In this document: in pieces, positions 8,102 to 15,190 of the stretch
Position numbering within the stretch: position 1 is the stretch's first letter
How the letters are laid out: each line of letters opens with the position of its first letter
Assembly (NCBI RefSeq): GCF_000970285.1
Contig: NZ_CP009516.1
Location: forward strand, 3,203,036-3,267,035
Direction: 5' to 3'
Source of the DNA: Methanosarcina horonobensis HB-1 = JCM 15518
GTDB taxonomy: Archaea; Halobacteriota; Methanosarcinia; Methanosarcinales; Methanosarcinaceae
DNA: 64,000 nt
Position numbers and translations under genes: made by a program
Notes under the pieces: generated by a model
Database searches by the model: none
The model's input: only the letters and a program-made list of their open reading frames with translations
Told to the model about the DNA's origin: nothing

Positions 8102-8470
8102 ATGTTAAGTATAGTTATGCCTCGAGTAATGGGATTTGAACGCAGAAACAGAATTCAAGTATTTACACAGATCGAAAAAGAATTATGCGACTGTGTGGAA
8201 ATGAACCTGCTGGATTTAAACGATGTTCTAAATGTGGCTCTGGAAAAATATCTGCAGGGCTCTTATTCTCCAAATACGAAGAGTATTATAGTGATACCTC
8301 GTATTAAGTCCCGGAAGTTTAACCGTGTTGCAGCCAGGCCTTATATTGAACAGGAACTCCTGAACGAAGTATCAAAAAGGTTGCTTGACCTAAAAAACAC
8401 TCTAAATCTGTCACTTGAATATTATTTACTCGAACGTTCAGATATTCTTTATTACTGTTCTATAAATTAA
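8102..8470 (+). CDS. protein of two tandem ~50-residue repeats, possibly ribbon-helix-helix
   Basis: 122 residues. Residues 3-52 and 62-111 align with each other: IVMPRV and IVIPRI, then IEKELCDCV / IEQELLNEV, LLDLNDVLNVALEKYL / LLDLKNTLNLSLEYYL. A short strand followed by two helices resembles a ribbon-helix-helix unit, so the protein could be a single-chain double-domain DNA binder. GGGAGGGTAG lies directly before the ATG. It sits between the ATPase and the integrase and could control either; the fold assignment is tentative. Confidence 0.5.
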   Translation: MLSIVMPRVMGFERRNRIQVFTQIEKELCDCVEMNLLDLNDVLNVALEKYLQGSYSPNTKSIIVIPRIKSRKFNRVAARPYIEQELLNEVSKRLLDLKNTLNLSLEYYLLERSDILYYCSIN

Positions 8471-8481
8471 CTAATATTCCG

Positions 8482-9438
8482 ATGTATGGAAAAATGATTA
8501 AATATGGTTCATATGGATGTACAGTTAGGGAATTTCCTTATACACAAATTCTTACTGATTTTTTGCTTGACTGCCAAGTCAGAAACTTTTCACCTAGGAC
8601 GGTCCAAAGCTACAAGAGCCACATAAAATATTTTCTTTCCAGATACTCTATACAGATAAATCCAGTAGATTTGAAAGACTTCCTGGTTCATATAAGGGAT
8701 GAAAAAGGTTATGCAGCCTCGACAGTGGAAAACTACTTTGCTTCTTTATCTTGTTTCTGTGATTATCTGGAATGGGAAGGAATTATTCAGGAAAATATAA
8801 TTCCCAAATTCCGAAAAAGGTATTTACGATATTACAAAGATCCTCTTCCTGAAGAAAGACAACTTATCAGCCTTGAACAAATGAAGGATCTAATAAATTC
8901 TGCTGAGGATTTGCAAACTAAAACAATATTCCTTATTTTTGCTAAAACAGGTATTCGAAGGCAGGAACTTATAGATCTGGACCGTTCAGATGTTTATTCT
9001 AAACAGAACATGATTATTCTTAAGAACCATCATTTTAAGCGATCTAATAGAACCGTTTTTTATGATAATGAATGTTCTTTTTACCTTGATAGATATATCA
9101 AGTGGAGATATAATCACAGAATAAATAAGCCTGCTCTTTTTCTCGGTGTTCAGGGTAGCCGGATTAGCAGAGATACTGTATACAATATTACTACAGAACA
9201 TGCTGAAAAATTAGGATTTCATGACCCTACAGGCAGGCTGGAAGAAAAATTTACCCCTCACTGTTTCCGGCATTTCTTTACTACCTGGATGATAAGGTCC
9301 GGATGTCCTCGAGAATATGTTCAGGAACTCCGGGGAGATTCCAGGAAGGAAGCTATAGATATTTATCATCACATTAAGCATGATGAGCTAAGAGAGACTT
9401 ATTTAAAATATATTCCAAAACTGGGAATAAAGATCTAA
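8482..9438 (+). CDS. tyrosine recombinase (integrase) of element 1
   Basis: 318 residues. N-terminal SAM-like core-binding domain (LTDFLLDCQVRNFSPRTVQS) and catalytic domain with AKTGIRRQEL (first Arg), FKRSNR (Lys region), HCFRHFFTTW (HxxR) and a C-terminal Tyr in DIYHHIKHDEL. It is closely similar over its whole length to the integrase at 27222-28166, and both lie shortly before DNA ending in tRNA-Ser 3' sequence. It probably recombines at this tRNA. An archaeal XerC/XerD-like activity is the family background. Confidence 0.88.
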   Translation: MYGKMIKYGSYGCTVREFPYTQILTDFLLDCQVRNFSPRTVQSYKSHIKYFLSRYSIQINPVDLKDFLVHIRDEKGYAASTVENYFASLSCFCDYLEWEGIIQENIIPKFRKRYLRYYKDPLPEERQLISLEQMKDLINSAEDLQTKTIFLIFAKTGIRRQELIDLDRSDVYSKQNMIILKNHHFKRSNRTVFYDNECSFYLDRYIKWRYNHRINKPALFLGVQGSRISRDTVYNITTEHAEKLGFHDPTGRLEEKFTPHCFRHFFTTWMIRSGCPREYVQELRGDSRKEAIDIYHHIKHDELRETYLKYIPKLGIKI

Positions 9439-9566
9439 TTTGTCTGAATTGCTAATCTGAGGGGGTAACTCATTGCAGAGAGAAAAGAAAAAATAAAGTC
9501 TGCAATAAGAATATATAAATAAGACTAACATAGATAGTTCGATCATACGAAAAGAAGGTATTCACA

Positions 9567-9713
9567 ATGGCAAAGCCTATTGAACTTGGTCTTGTTCTTG
9601 AAGGAGAAGATGCAAAGGAATTCTTCAGGAACGAAAAAAATCCTGTAGTTTCAAAGAAAATGGTTGAGATGTTCAAGCGAGCAAAGAAAATACATGAGAA
9701 AAACAGGTTTTAA
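9567..9713 (+). CDS. putative antitoxin of a GNAT toxin-antitoxin pair, 48 aa
   Basis: Small charged protein beginning MAKPIELGLVLEGEDAKEFF and ending in a lysine-rich helix. A TATA-like AATATATAAATA lies near 9508-9519, and AGAAGG precedes the ATG. The next gene starts two bases after its stop. Size, charge and coupling to a GNAT gene with the toxin-type N-terminus indicate an antitoxin; it is not a typical DUF1778 sequence. Confidence 0.6.
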   Translation: MAKPIELGLVLEGEDAKEFFRNEKNPVVSKKMVEMFKRAKKIHEKNRF

Positions 9714-9715
9714 GC

Positions 9716-10252
9716 TTGAACTCTATAATTTCAGACTCTGAACTTCGTACAATATCCCTTAATAAAAATCATAATCTCTCTTCTTTTAGCTGCTTAAGCG
9801 GGGAATTGAATGATTTTCTAAAAAACGATGCTCTGAATGATCAAAGTAATCTAATAAGCAGAACCAGTTTATGCTTTTGGGATGACGAACTGGTAGGATT
9901 TTTTACTTTGATAGCAGATACAATTGAAGCTAAGGCTGTAACAGATGGACTTGAACATTACGAATATCGTAAATATCCTGGGGTTAAAATTGCCAGATTA
10001 GCAGTAGATTCCAGATTTGAAAGAAGAGGAATAGGTACTTATCTGTTACTTGCAGCCATAGGTAAAACATTATCTATTTGCGATAATATAGGGTGTAGAT
10101 ATATTCTCGTAGATTCAAAAAAAGACTCAATCGGCTTCTATCAAAAAAATGAATTCAAACTTGTAGATAAATACAAAAATCGAGAGTTCGTTCCAATGTA
10201 TCTTAATATGCAGCCGATTATTTCTGAAATGAACCTTGAGAATAGTAGCTAA
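9716..10252 (+). CDS. GNAT-family acetyltransferase, probable TacT/AtaT-type toxin
   Basis: 178 residues from a TTG two bases after the upstream stop. The N-terminal FSCLSGELNDFLKNDA matches the FxCGxxxLNxFL pattern of tRNA-acetylating GNAT toxins. The acetyl-CoA loop is seen in ARLAVDSRFERRGIGTYLL, and the C-terminal strand region in GFYQKNEFKLVDK. In this family the enzyme acetylates the amino group of charged tRNAs and stops translation until the antitoxin binds. It probably stabilises element 1, lying between its integrase and right end. Confidence 0.75.
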   Translation: MNSIISDSELRTISLNKNHNLSSFSCLSGELNDFLKNDALNDQSNLISRTSLCFWDDELVGFFTLIADTIEAKAVTDGLEHYEYRKYPGVKIARLAVDSRFERRGIGTYLLLAAIGKTLSICDNIGCRYILVDSKKDSIGFYQKNEFKLVDKYKNREFVPMYLNMQPIISEMNLENSS

Positions 10253-10282
10253 ACAAATGTTTTAATTTAATCAGAGTTTCTT

Positions 10283-10425
10283 TAAGTGCCGCAACACAAA
10301 AAAAAGTAGGTTAGACAAGAAACGAACAAAAAAGACTATTTTTTTAAGGCTTCTAGTGAGTTACGCTGAGGGGGAGAACCGAACGTTTTAACCGTTCTAG
10401 TTCCCCCATCAGTTAACTTCACTGG
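10283..10425. repeat. attachment-site region between elements 1 and 2
   Basis: The sequence from 10364 (CGCTGAGGGGGAGA, then two mismatches, then CGAAC) copies the 3' end of the tRNA-Ser gene at 28606-28626. The preceding stretch shares AGTGCCGC and AACGAACAAAAA with 28519-28570, before the other copy. In addition 10402-10425 repeats the att flank in inverted orientation: its reverse complement begins CCAGTGAAGTTA, as at 28593-28604. The site is therefore both a direct repeat of the tRNA end and half of an imperfect palindrome. It is read as the junction left by two integration events. Confidence 0.65.
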
Positions 10426-10511
10426 CTGAATTTTTATCGTAAACCCTTTTGCCTTTCAGAGAAGGTCGGAAACGCACTTTTGAAAAAAGTATATTCCTTC
10501 TCAAGGCCTGG

Positions 10512-10570
10512 GACCTGTTACCAGCAGGTCGACATTCACAGCCAAACCATATATAGTGCCTTCATGGTTT
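10512..10570. promoter_or_regulatory. promoter/operator region of the element 2 early cluster
   Basis: Contains the inverted repeat GACCTG-TTACCAG-CAGGTC (10512-10530) and AAACCAT ... ATGGTTT (10544-10570), the latter enclosing a TATA-like CATATATAG (10549-10557). The first gene of the cluster starts at 10658, about 100 bases further. Layout fits a repressor-controlled archaeal promoter. Confidence 0.45.
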
Positions 10571-10657
10571 AATAATGTTCTTATATCAGTAAATTCTCAA
10601 TTACTGTTTAGCTAAGGACTTTACCAGAGTTCTTGGACTAATTTCAGGAAATGCACG

Positions 10658-11035
10658 ATGAGAAACACTATACCCGAGAGCGAAAGCTCTGTATTAGTTC
10701 CAACTAGTAACGCCTCTGAACTCAGAAACTTTTTGGCTCAGAAATCAGAAAGAACCCGAAAATGTTGTCCCTTCTGCGGATCTCTCCGGGTCGAGCGAAA
10801 GGTCAAAACAAAAGATTATCTCTGCCTCAGCTGTCTAAGATATTTTTGTTATCCTCACACTAAAATTACAAAACCGGGAGGTAATTCTGGTGCTCTTCCT
10901 AAAGCCTTAATGGCTTCTGAAACTGCGCAAATGTCGCCCTGGCTGCCAGTCGTGGTAACAGTATTTTGCTGTATTTTTATCGGTATTCTGATGCTCGCTT
11001 TCTGCCTCTCAATCCTTGCGGGGGTGAGCCTGTGA
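10658..11035 (+). CDS. zinc-ribbon protein with membrane helix, 125 aa
   Basis: A CPFC...CLSC zinc ribbon (CCPFCGSLRV near residue 36, LCLSC near 56) in the middle third and a C-terminal membrane helix (VVVTVFCCIFIGILMLAFCL). The ribbon probably faces the cytoplasm. It heads a cluster of about eleven tiny overlapping genes; the last bases hold the GGGGGTG SD of the next one. Unrecognised function. Confidence 0.6.
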   Translation: MRNTIPESESSVLVPTSNASELRNFLAQKSERTRKCCPFCGSLRVERKVKTKDYLCLSCLRYFCYPHTKITKPGGNSGALPKALMASETAQMSPWLPVVVTVFCCIFIGILMLAFCLSILAGVSL

Positions 11036-11217
11036 GAGGTCTAATGCCTGCCAGAGTCCCGGCCCACAAAGCCCGGAAAGTAGAACTCAGATCTCACCTT
11101 CCTGAACTCATCTTCCAAACAAGAGGAGAAATCAAACCTGCATACAGGAACACAATAAGAAACCTTTTCCAGACTCCAGATCTTGAAAAACTCTATCCTC
11201 AAGAGGTGCAGGCATGA
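11032..11217 (+). CDS. small basic protein, 61 aa
   Basis: Unrecognised. The GTG overlaps the preceding stop (GTGA) and lies behind GGGGGTG; an alternative ATG is at 11044. The product is basic and soluble, with many Arg and Lys. It shares start/stop overlap with both neighbours, indicating translational coupling. Confidence 0.5.
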   Translation: MRGLMPARVPAHKARKVELRSHLPELIFQTRGEIKPAYRNTIRNLFQTPDLEKLYPQEVQA

Positions 11218-11354
11218 GCCGAAGAAAAGCATTCTCTGCCTTCTTCGAAGATTCGCCTTGCTTGGAATCTGTCACTCAAGCAGAAGAATTTACGGTCCGA
11301 GAAAAAATTCTCTCAATTCGTGCCTATGTCGGAATCTGGGGGTGTGTGCAGTGA
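11214..11354 (+). CDS. small hypothetical protein, 46 aa
   Basis: Unrecognised. ATGA overlap with the gene before and GTGA overlap with the one after. Begins MSRRKAFSAFFEDSPCLESV, has a short charged helix (AEEFTVREKILSIRAY) and no membrane segment. Supported mainly by the chain of overlaps and AAGAGGTG before the start. Confidence 0.4.
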   Translation: MSRRKAFSAFFEDSPCLESVTQAEEFTVREKILSIRAYVGIWGCVQ

Positions 11355-11449
11355 ACACTCAGACAATTATTAATTACTCTGTCTATGTACTCACTGTCCT
11401 CCTGTATCTCGCTCTTGACATGCTCACATACAAGGGGGTGAGCCTGTGA
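11351..11449 (+). CDS. micro membrane protein, 32 aa
   Basis: Unrecognised. GTG start overlapping the previous stop. Nearly all of it is one transmembrane helix (YSVYVLTVLLYLALDML). Its last codons contain the GGGGGTG SD of the next gene, the same arrangement as at 11021-11034, where the surrounding bases are almost identical (GGGGGTGAGCCTGTGA). Confidence 0.4.
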   Translation: MNTQTIINYSVYVLTVLLYLALDMLTYKGVSL

Positions 11450-11574
11450 CCTGCGAAAACTGCGGAAATCCTGCCTGGAATTTCCAAAACATGAACAACG
11501 GGGAATATTACAGGTGTCCTGTCTGCGGAACATGCTATTACTCTATTCCCGTCTCACCTGCGGAGGCGGTCTAA
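11446..11574 (+). CDS. small zinc-ribbon protein, 42 aa
   Basis: GTG overlaps the upstream stop. Two Cys pairs, CENCGNPAW and CPVCGTCYY, about 25 residues apart, form a classic zinc ribbon. Such minimal ribbons bind nucleic acid or protein partners. The stop abuts the ATG of the next gene. Confidence 0.55.
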   Translation: MTCENCGNPAWNFQNMNNGEYYRCPVCGTCYYSIPVSPAEAV

Positions 11575-11766
11575 ATGGTCCGGGAATGCTGCAAAACCTG
11601 CCGGGGTTATGCTCACAACTCTATCAATCACGGCGTAGGCTGTTACGGATGTCAAAAATCTTGTGACGATTGCCTACATAATTACTGTGTGGCTTGTGGT
11701 GGCTGCACAGCTAAAAACAAAAAAACTCCTTGGCTTAATAGGCCATGCTCGGAGGCGGTCCTTTGA
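11575..11766 (+). CDS. cysteine-rich small protein, 63 aa
   Basis: Eleven or more cysteines in 63 residues, arranged ECCKTCRGY, GCYGCQKSCDDC and CVACGGC, enough for two zinc sites or an Fe-S cluster. The ATG follows the preceding TAA directly; GGAGGCGG supplies the SD. Function unknown. Confidence 0.55.
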   Translation: MVRECCKTCRGYAHNSINHGVGCYGCQKSCDDCLHNYCVACGGCTAKNKKTPWLNRPCSEAVL

Positions 11767-12059
11767 TCTCAACAGATCTTCTCCTTTCTGACGACTGCCC
11801 GCAGCCGGAAATAGATTTTAAGGGCACAGGAAAAGCAGTCATATGGAAAAGAATGTTCCAGACTGGCATTCTCCAGGACAAACTTCCCGACGGGCTTCTA
11901 TCTCTCCGCAGATATCCGGGCAGATCTGCGCAAAACGAACCCTTATACTATGTCATATTCGCCTCTCCGATCCCTGGGTACAGCTGGGTATCTGAAGAAT
12001 CCGACTATGAAACCGCGTTCTCAACATACAGTTCCCTCGTATACGAGGAATTTATCTGA
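11763..12059 (+). CDS. hypothetical protein, 98 aa
   Basis: Unrecognised soluble protein. TTG start overlapping the preceding gene, behind GGAGGCGG (11754-11761). Mixed alpha/beta with aromatic-rich C-terminal part (YYVIFASPIPGYSWV). Another reading would use the ATG at 11745, which lacks an SD. Confidence 0.45.
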   Translation: MISTDLLLSDDCPQPEIDFKGTGKAVIWKRMFQTGILQDKLPDGLLSLRRYPGRSAQNEPLYYVIFASPIPGYSWVSEESDYETAFSTYSSLVYEEFI

Positions 12060-12071
12060 GGGGGTGAAGCA

Positions 12072-12458
12072 GTGAGCGCGAATATAGAAGGGAATACCTT
12101 AGCAAGCCACAACGGCTGCCAAATGGAAAACATAATCAAATCTCTGTATCCGGAGGCTGAATTTCACTATAAAGGAGTCATCGACTTTGTAATCGACGGG
12201 GTAAAAGTCGAAAACAAATCCTGTCAGGAATACATCAATGCAACAGGGAATCACAACGGCATGAGGTCAGGTAGGTTCTGCTTTGATGCCCTGCAGCACC
12301 AAACTCTCATAGAGCAAGGAGGAGACTATTCTTTCCTCGTCCAAAAAGATTCTAACCCTATCTTTTTCGCCAGGGTCCATGCAAAAAATCTTAAGCTCGG
12401 GAAATGGTCAGGGGTCAAAGCTGTCTGCTGGAAAACTATCATGCGGATGGTGATCTGA
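12072..12458 (+). CDS. putative PD-(D/E)xK nuclease-fold protein, 128 aa
   Basis: GTG behind GGGGGTG. The segment DFVIDGVKVENKSCQE (near residues 39-54) fits the core D-x(n)-ExK pattern of PD-(D/E)xK nucleases, and the size is that of Holliday-junction resolvases or Vsr-like enzymes. A plausible role is resolving or trimming replication intermediates of element 2. The assignment rests on one motif and is tentative. The next gene starts at its stop. Confidence 0.45.
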   Translation: MSANIEGNTLASHNGCQMENIIKSLYPEAEFHYKGVIDFVIDGVKVENKSCQEYINATGNHNGMRSGRFCFDALQHQTLIEQGGDYSFLVQKDSNPIFFARVHAKNLKLGKWSGVKAVCWKTIMRMVI

Positions 12459-12634
12459 TGGGACAAAAACGCGATAAAAGCGGGCTCAAAGGTCCGCTAT
12501 TCTCTGCACTTTCGCCCGAAGATCAGCAAGAAGTCCGCGCCCTCATGAAAGTGTACAATGATACTACTCTCGATACTCCTTACTTTGAAGTTGAGCAATT
12601 TTATCACGCAGTTATCCGGGGGGTGAACACGTGA
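12458..12634 (+). CDS. small hypothetical protein, 58 aa
   Basis: Unrecognised soluble protein. ATG one base into the previous stop codon. Contains a helix LSPEDQQEVRALMKVYND. Ends in GGGGGTGAACACGTGA, which supplies both SD and overlapping GTG for the next gene. Confidence 0.45.
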   Translation: MGQKRDKSGLKGPLFSALSPEDQQEVRALMKVYNDTTLDTPYFEVEQFYHAVIRGVNT

Positions 12635-12801
12635 GGCCTTTCAGATACATCTTGCGTAATCATCGATACGAAAAACTATACGCCAAAAGTGAAAGAGCCG
12701 GACGTCTCTATTTTTCAAGGGATGTATATTCCACAGGTACAGGATCTCTCAGGACAGGTCCACGTCATCACGTCCATAACCTCGCAGGGAGGAGGGTATA
12801 A
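12631..12801 (+). CDS. small basic protein, 56 aa
   Basis: Unrecognised. GTG overlaps the upstream stop behind GGGGGTG. Very rich in Arg, His and Tyr (RNHRYEKLYAKSERAGRLYF), so likely to bind nucleic acid. Its stop shares an A with the ATG of the next gene (TAATG). Confidence 0.45.
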   Translation: MRPFRYILRNHRYEKLYAKSERAGRLYFSRDVYSTGTGSLRTGPRHHVHNLAGRRV

Positions 12802-13229
12802 TGCAGCCTCTCTATACTCGTTGCCTGCGCTGTGGACGCTCTCTCAGAGATCATAAGAGCAAAAGCCGGGGTTACGGTCCAACGTGTTGGAAAAAAGTGC
12901 TGCCCACTCTGCCCTCTTGCCCTCCTACAACAGAAATCCGGAGTATTGAAAATATCTTCGCGGTCAACTCGGTTTATGACTCTCTCCGGGTCCGTGTCTC
13001 TTCTCATTCCTGCCCTTCCTGTGGGGCTCTCCTGAGTTCTGCGGAGGTCCACAGTTACGACCATGAAGACGGGCTGAACCTTCGGGGCTTCTTGCGTCCT
13101 CAATGGATCTACATAACTTGTACTCGCTGCGGGGCAGATATTGCCCTGCACAAACTCACGCGGGACGGTTGCGGGGATCTTTGCAAGCATCACCGGCAGA
13201 TTTCGCTAGTTGAGGCTCTGAGGGTCTAA
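12801..13229 (+). CDS. double zinc-ribbon protein (DUF6011-like N-terminus), 142 aa
   Basis: The N-terminal CLRCGRSLRDHKSKSRGYG with a following PTCWKK is the DUF6011-type zinc site (CxxCGRxLxDxxSxxRGxGPxC). A second zinc ribbon follows: CPSCGALL near residue 73 and CTRCGADI near 110. GGAGGAGGG precedes the ATG. DUF6011 proteins are common in phage and plasmid genomes, with no settled role. It ends the early cluster. Confidence 0.6.
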   Translation: MQPLYTRCLRCGRSLRDHKSKSRGYGPTCWKKVLPTLPSCPPTTEIRSIENIFAVNSVYDSLRVRVSSHSCPSCGALLSSAEVHSYDHEDGLNLRGFLRPQWIYITCTRCGADIALHKLTRDGCGDLCKHHRQISLVEALRV

Positions 13230-13288
13230 TCTTTTCTAATTTTTTTTGAAACCAGAATATCACAGGTTCCTACGGGGGTATTTTGCTC

Positions 13289-14638
13289 ATGTCCATTTCT
13301 ATCGACCAACAAAAAACCATTCAGGATTTTTGCTTATCAGAACCAAGAACGGTTAATCAAATTGCAGAAAAACTAAAACTATTAGGAGAAAACGCAATCA
13401 AAAGCCTATACAACTTTTTAAAAACACAAAAAGCTAACATGCTTTTTTTCATAGAAAACGCCGGAGGGTTCGTATGGATACGAACAAACCCTTTATATTT
13501 TTTTCAAAAATCTACTAGACTTGATACTATGATAAGCAAAACGGAGAAAAAACCAGAATGTGAATCGGGAGACTCGGAATCTAAAACCGATAGCAGTAAA
13601 ACCTATAAAAAAATAGAAAATCTGAACAGGGCTTCCCCTGAGCGATTGGAGGCAATATTAAAAATGAACCGAATAAATAAATTTGGGTTTTATAATAAAG
13701 ACTCAAAACAATTCGAGTACACTACAGAAATGAAAAATGAAATCGATTCACTCTTCCGGGATTACTGCACCCGGATAAAATCTGAAAAAATCGTATTAAC
13801 TCGGTCTCCCGATGGGAACCCTGTATTCGCTCAAGACATCTATGTCAATTACAAAACCCGGTTTACGGATCAGGGCAGACAGCAGGAAAACATAGAAGGC
13901 TTTAAGCGGGCTTACTGGCAGGCAAGCCATAAGCATATGAAAGGGGTCTTCCTGACCCTAACGGCTCCTTCCTGTCCTTCTAAAACTTTATGGGCTGCCA
14001 ATACGGACCTTCTTCAAACCTGGAAAAAATTTCAAATATTTCTAACAAAAATCTTGCCGGACCGGGCAGACTGGATTTGCGTAAGAGAGTTTCAGCAGAA
14101 CGGCAGACTGCATTTTCACATCATGATTACCGGGATAAACTGGCTCGCCACAAAAAAACTAATTCAGTATACCTGGGTCAAATACGGCGGTGGTCCTATC
14201 CTGGACATCCATACAATCCATCAGGATTATAGGGGCTGGCACTGGTCAAGGTCCTGCCCTCTCGAAGCTGCAGGCTCAGAACCCCAGGACTTCTTAGAAT
14301 CATATCTCGAAAAAAGTATGTCTGGTTCAGGGGGCTCTCTCTATTGGGTCATGGGCTGTAGAAACTGGACCTGCTCTAAATCCCTTCTTCCAAAAAAAGA
14401 AAAAATTCACGAAAACAAGCCCGTAAAACCTTCTAAAAATAAATATTTTCTTAAGGGGGTAATTTCAGCCCTTTCTGGCTTCCGGGCATCTCGTAGAAAG
14501 GACTCTCTGAGTCTCTTCTCAGGCTCTCTCACGAGTTCAAAAAAGAGGGCAATAGAACAGAAGGCAGAACAAAAAATAAAAAAGCCTGCTCAAAATCTGA
14601 GCTTTAGAAGAGCTACAGATCTAAGCTATCAATGTTAA
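13289..14638 (+). CDS. rep: HUH-family rolling-circle replication initiator (Rep)
   Basis: 449 residues from the ATG at 13289 (a TTG at 13283 is too close to the GGGGGT SD). Residues 1-75 form a winged-helix-like domain. The nicking domain shows motif I VFLTLTAP near 219, the HUH motif LHFHIMI near 274-279 and motif III YLEKSM near 339, where Tyr339 and Lys342 fit the catalytic Tyr/Lys. Such enzymes nick the double-strand origin, stay bound to the 5' end and start rolling-circle synthesis. This indicates a circular, probably single-strand-intermediate replicon. The C-terminal 60 residues are Lys/Arg/Ser-rich. Confidence 0.8.
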   Translation: MSISIDQQKTIQDFCLSEPRTVNQIAEKLKLLGENAIKSLYNFLKTQKANMLFFIENAGGFVWIRTNPLYFFQKSTRLDTMISKTEKKPECESGDSESKTDSSKTYKKIENLNRASPERLEAILKMNRINKFGFYNKDSKQFEYTTEMKNEIDSLFRDYCTRIKSEKIVLTRSPDGNPVFAQDIYVNYKTRFTDQGRQQENIEGFKRAYWQASHKHMKGVFLTLTAPSCPSKTLWAANTDLLQTWKKFQIFLTKILPDRADWICVREFQQNGRLHFHIMITGINWLATKKLIQYTWVKYGGGPILDIHTIHQDYRGWHWSRSCPLEAAGSEPQDFLESYLEKSMSGSGGSLYWVMGCRNWTCSKSLLPKKEKIHENKPVKPSKNKYFLKGVISALSGFRASRRKDSLSLFSGSLTSSKKRAIEQKAEQKIKKPAQNLSFRRATDLSYQC

Positions 14639-14652
14639 ACGGGGTGTTCTCA

Positions 14653-14811
14653 ATGTGTCTTCCTGAATCAATGCAAGATTTTTATCAGTTCAACATTTAT
14701 AAAATTTATAATGAAATTGGCCTTTCTGAAAAAGCCAGGATTTACGCGGAAACGTCAGCTTTCCTTTTCTGGGGTTACTTTGAACTTTATAAGGAATTCA
14801 TGCCGGAGTAA
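14653..14811 (+). CDS. small protein with GLSEKAR motif, 52 aa
   Basis: Unrecognised. ATG behind GGGGTG. Shares the segment Y-x(n)-EIGLSEKARI with the next gene (LDELGLSEEARI), so the two are paralogues. No membrane segment. Confidence 0.45.
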   Translation: MCLPESMQDFYQFNIYKIYNEIGLSEKARIYAETSAFLFWGYFELYKEFMPE

Positions 14812-14817
14812 TTAATT

Positions 14818-14937
14818 ATGGCTCTCAACCTAATTGAATTCGACAACTACAGCAAACTCTTAGATGAGCTCGGCCTCTCAGAAGAGGCCCGTATCATAGA
14901 CGAATATGTCTCGTACAGAATAGTTGATCTCGGGTGA
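14818..14937 (+). CDS. small protein with GLSEEAR motif, 39 aa
   Basis: Unrecognised. Starts six bases after the previous stop. Contains SKLLDELGLSEEARIIDEYV, related to the preceding 52-residue protein. Acidic and helical. Confidence 0.4.
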   Translation: MALNLIEFDNYSKLLDELGLSEEARIIDEYVSYRIVDLG

Positions 14938-14941
14938 TCCT

Positions 14942-15184
14942 ATGAAACCAAACATGGAACAAATCAAGTACTTAGAAGATTACTGGGAAATCATAGAAGA
15001 AGACATCATAGTAGAAGCAAACATTAGAGCAGAAGAAGATCTCAGAGCAGAAAAATATCATATCTCAATCATGCAGGCTCAGGGCTCTAAACAGCCCTGT
15101 AATGATCTTTCACGTGAAGCCGAGATAGCTTTACGTTCTGCTCCTTCTCTCAGCTGGTCAGAATTTATCCAAAAATGGGGGTAA
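14942..15184 (+). CDS. hypothetical acidic protein, 80 aa
   Basis: Unrecognised. The chosen ATG (14942) follows CGGGTGATCC; an upstream in-frame codon at 14924 would overlap the previous gene. Very acidic helix (EDYWEIIEEDIIVEANI). Acidic small proteins may be DNA mimics or antitoxins, but nothing identifies it. Confidence 0.45.
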   Translation: MKPNMEQIKYLEDYWEIIEEDIIVEANIRAEEDLRAEKYHISIMQAQGSKQPCNDLSREAEIALRSAPSLSWSEFIQKWG

Positions 15185-15190
15185 AAAATA

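Larger units (their letters stand above)
1..10377. mobile_element. integrated element 1, left end outside window
   Basis: Virus- or plasmid-like region carrying a coat-like membrane protein, secreted proteins, a P-loop ATPase, an integrase and a toxin-antitoxin pair. Its right end is taken as the partial tRNA-Ser 3'-end copy at 10364-10384, because the 100 bp before it resembles the 100 bp before the intact tRNA at 28606. I found no matching tRNA fragment in bases 1-1700, so the left end is probably off the window. No replication initiator is visible in this part. It is uncertain whether the genes before 1330 belong to the same element. Confidence 0.6.

Noticed and set aside
10364-10400. A possible second tRNA-Ser gene
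   Set aside because: Only the acceptor and part of the T arm match; the anticodon arm, D arm and 5' acceptor strand are missing, so it is an attachment-site copy.
12768-13193. Long open frame on the minus strand opposite the DUF6011-like gene
   Set aside because: It lacks a ribosome site and domain features, while the plus strand has clear zinc motifs and overlapping starts.
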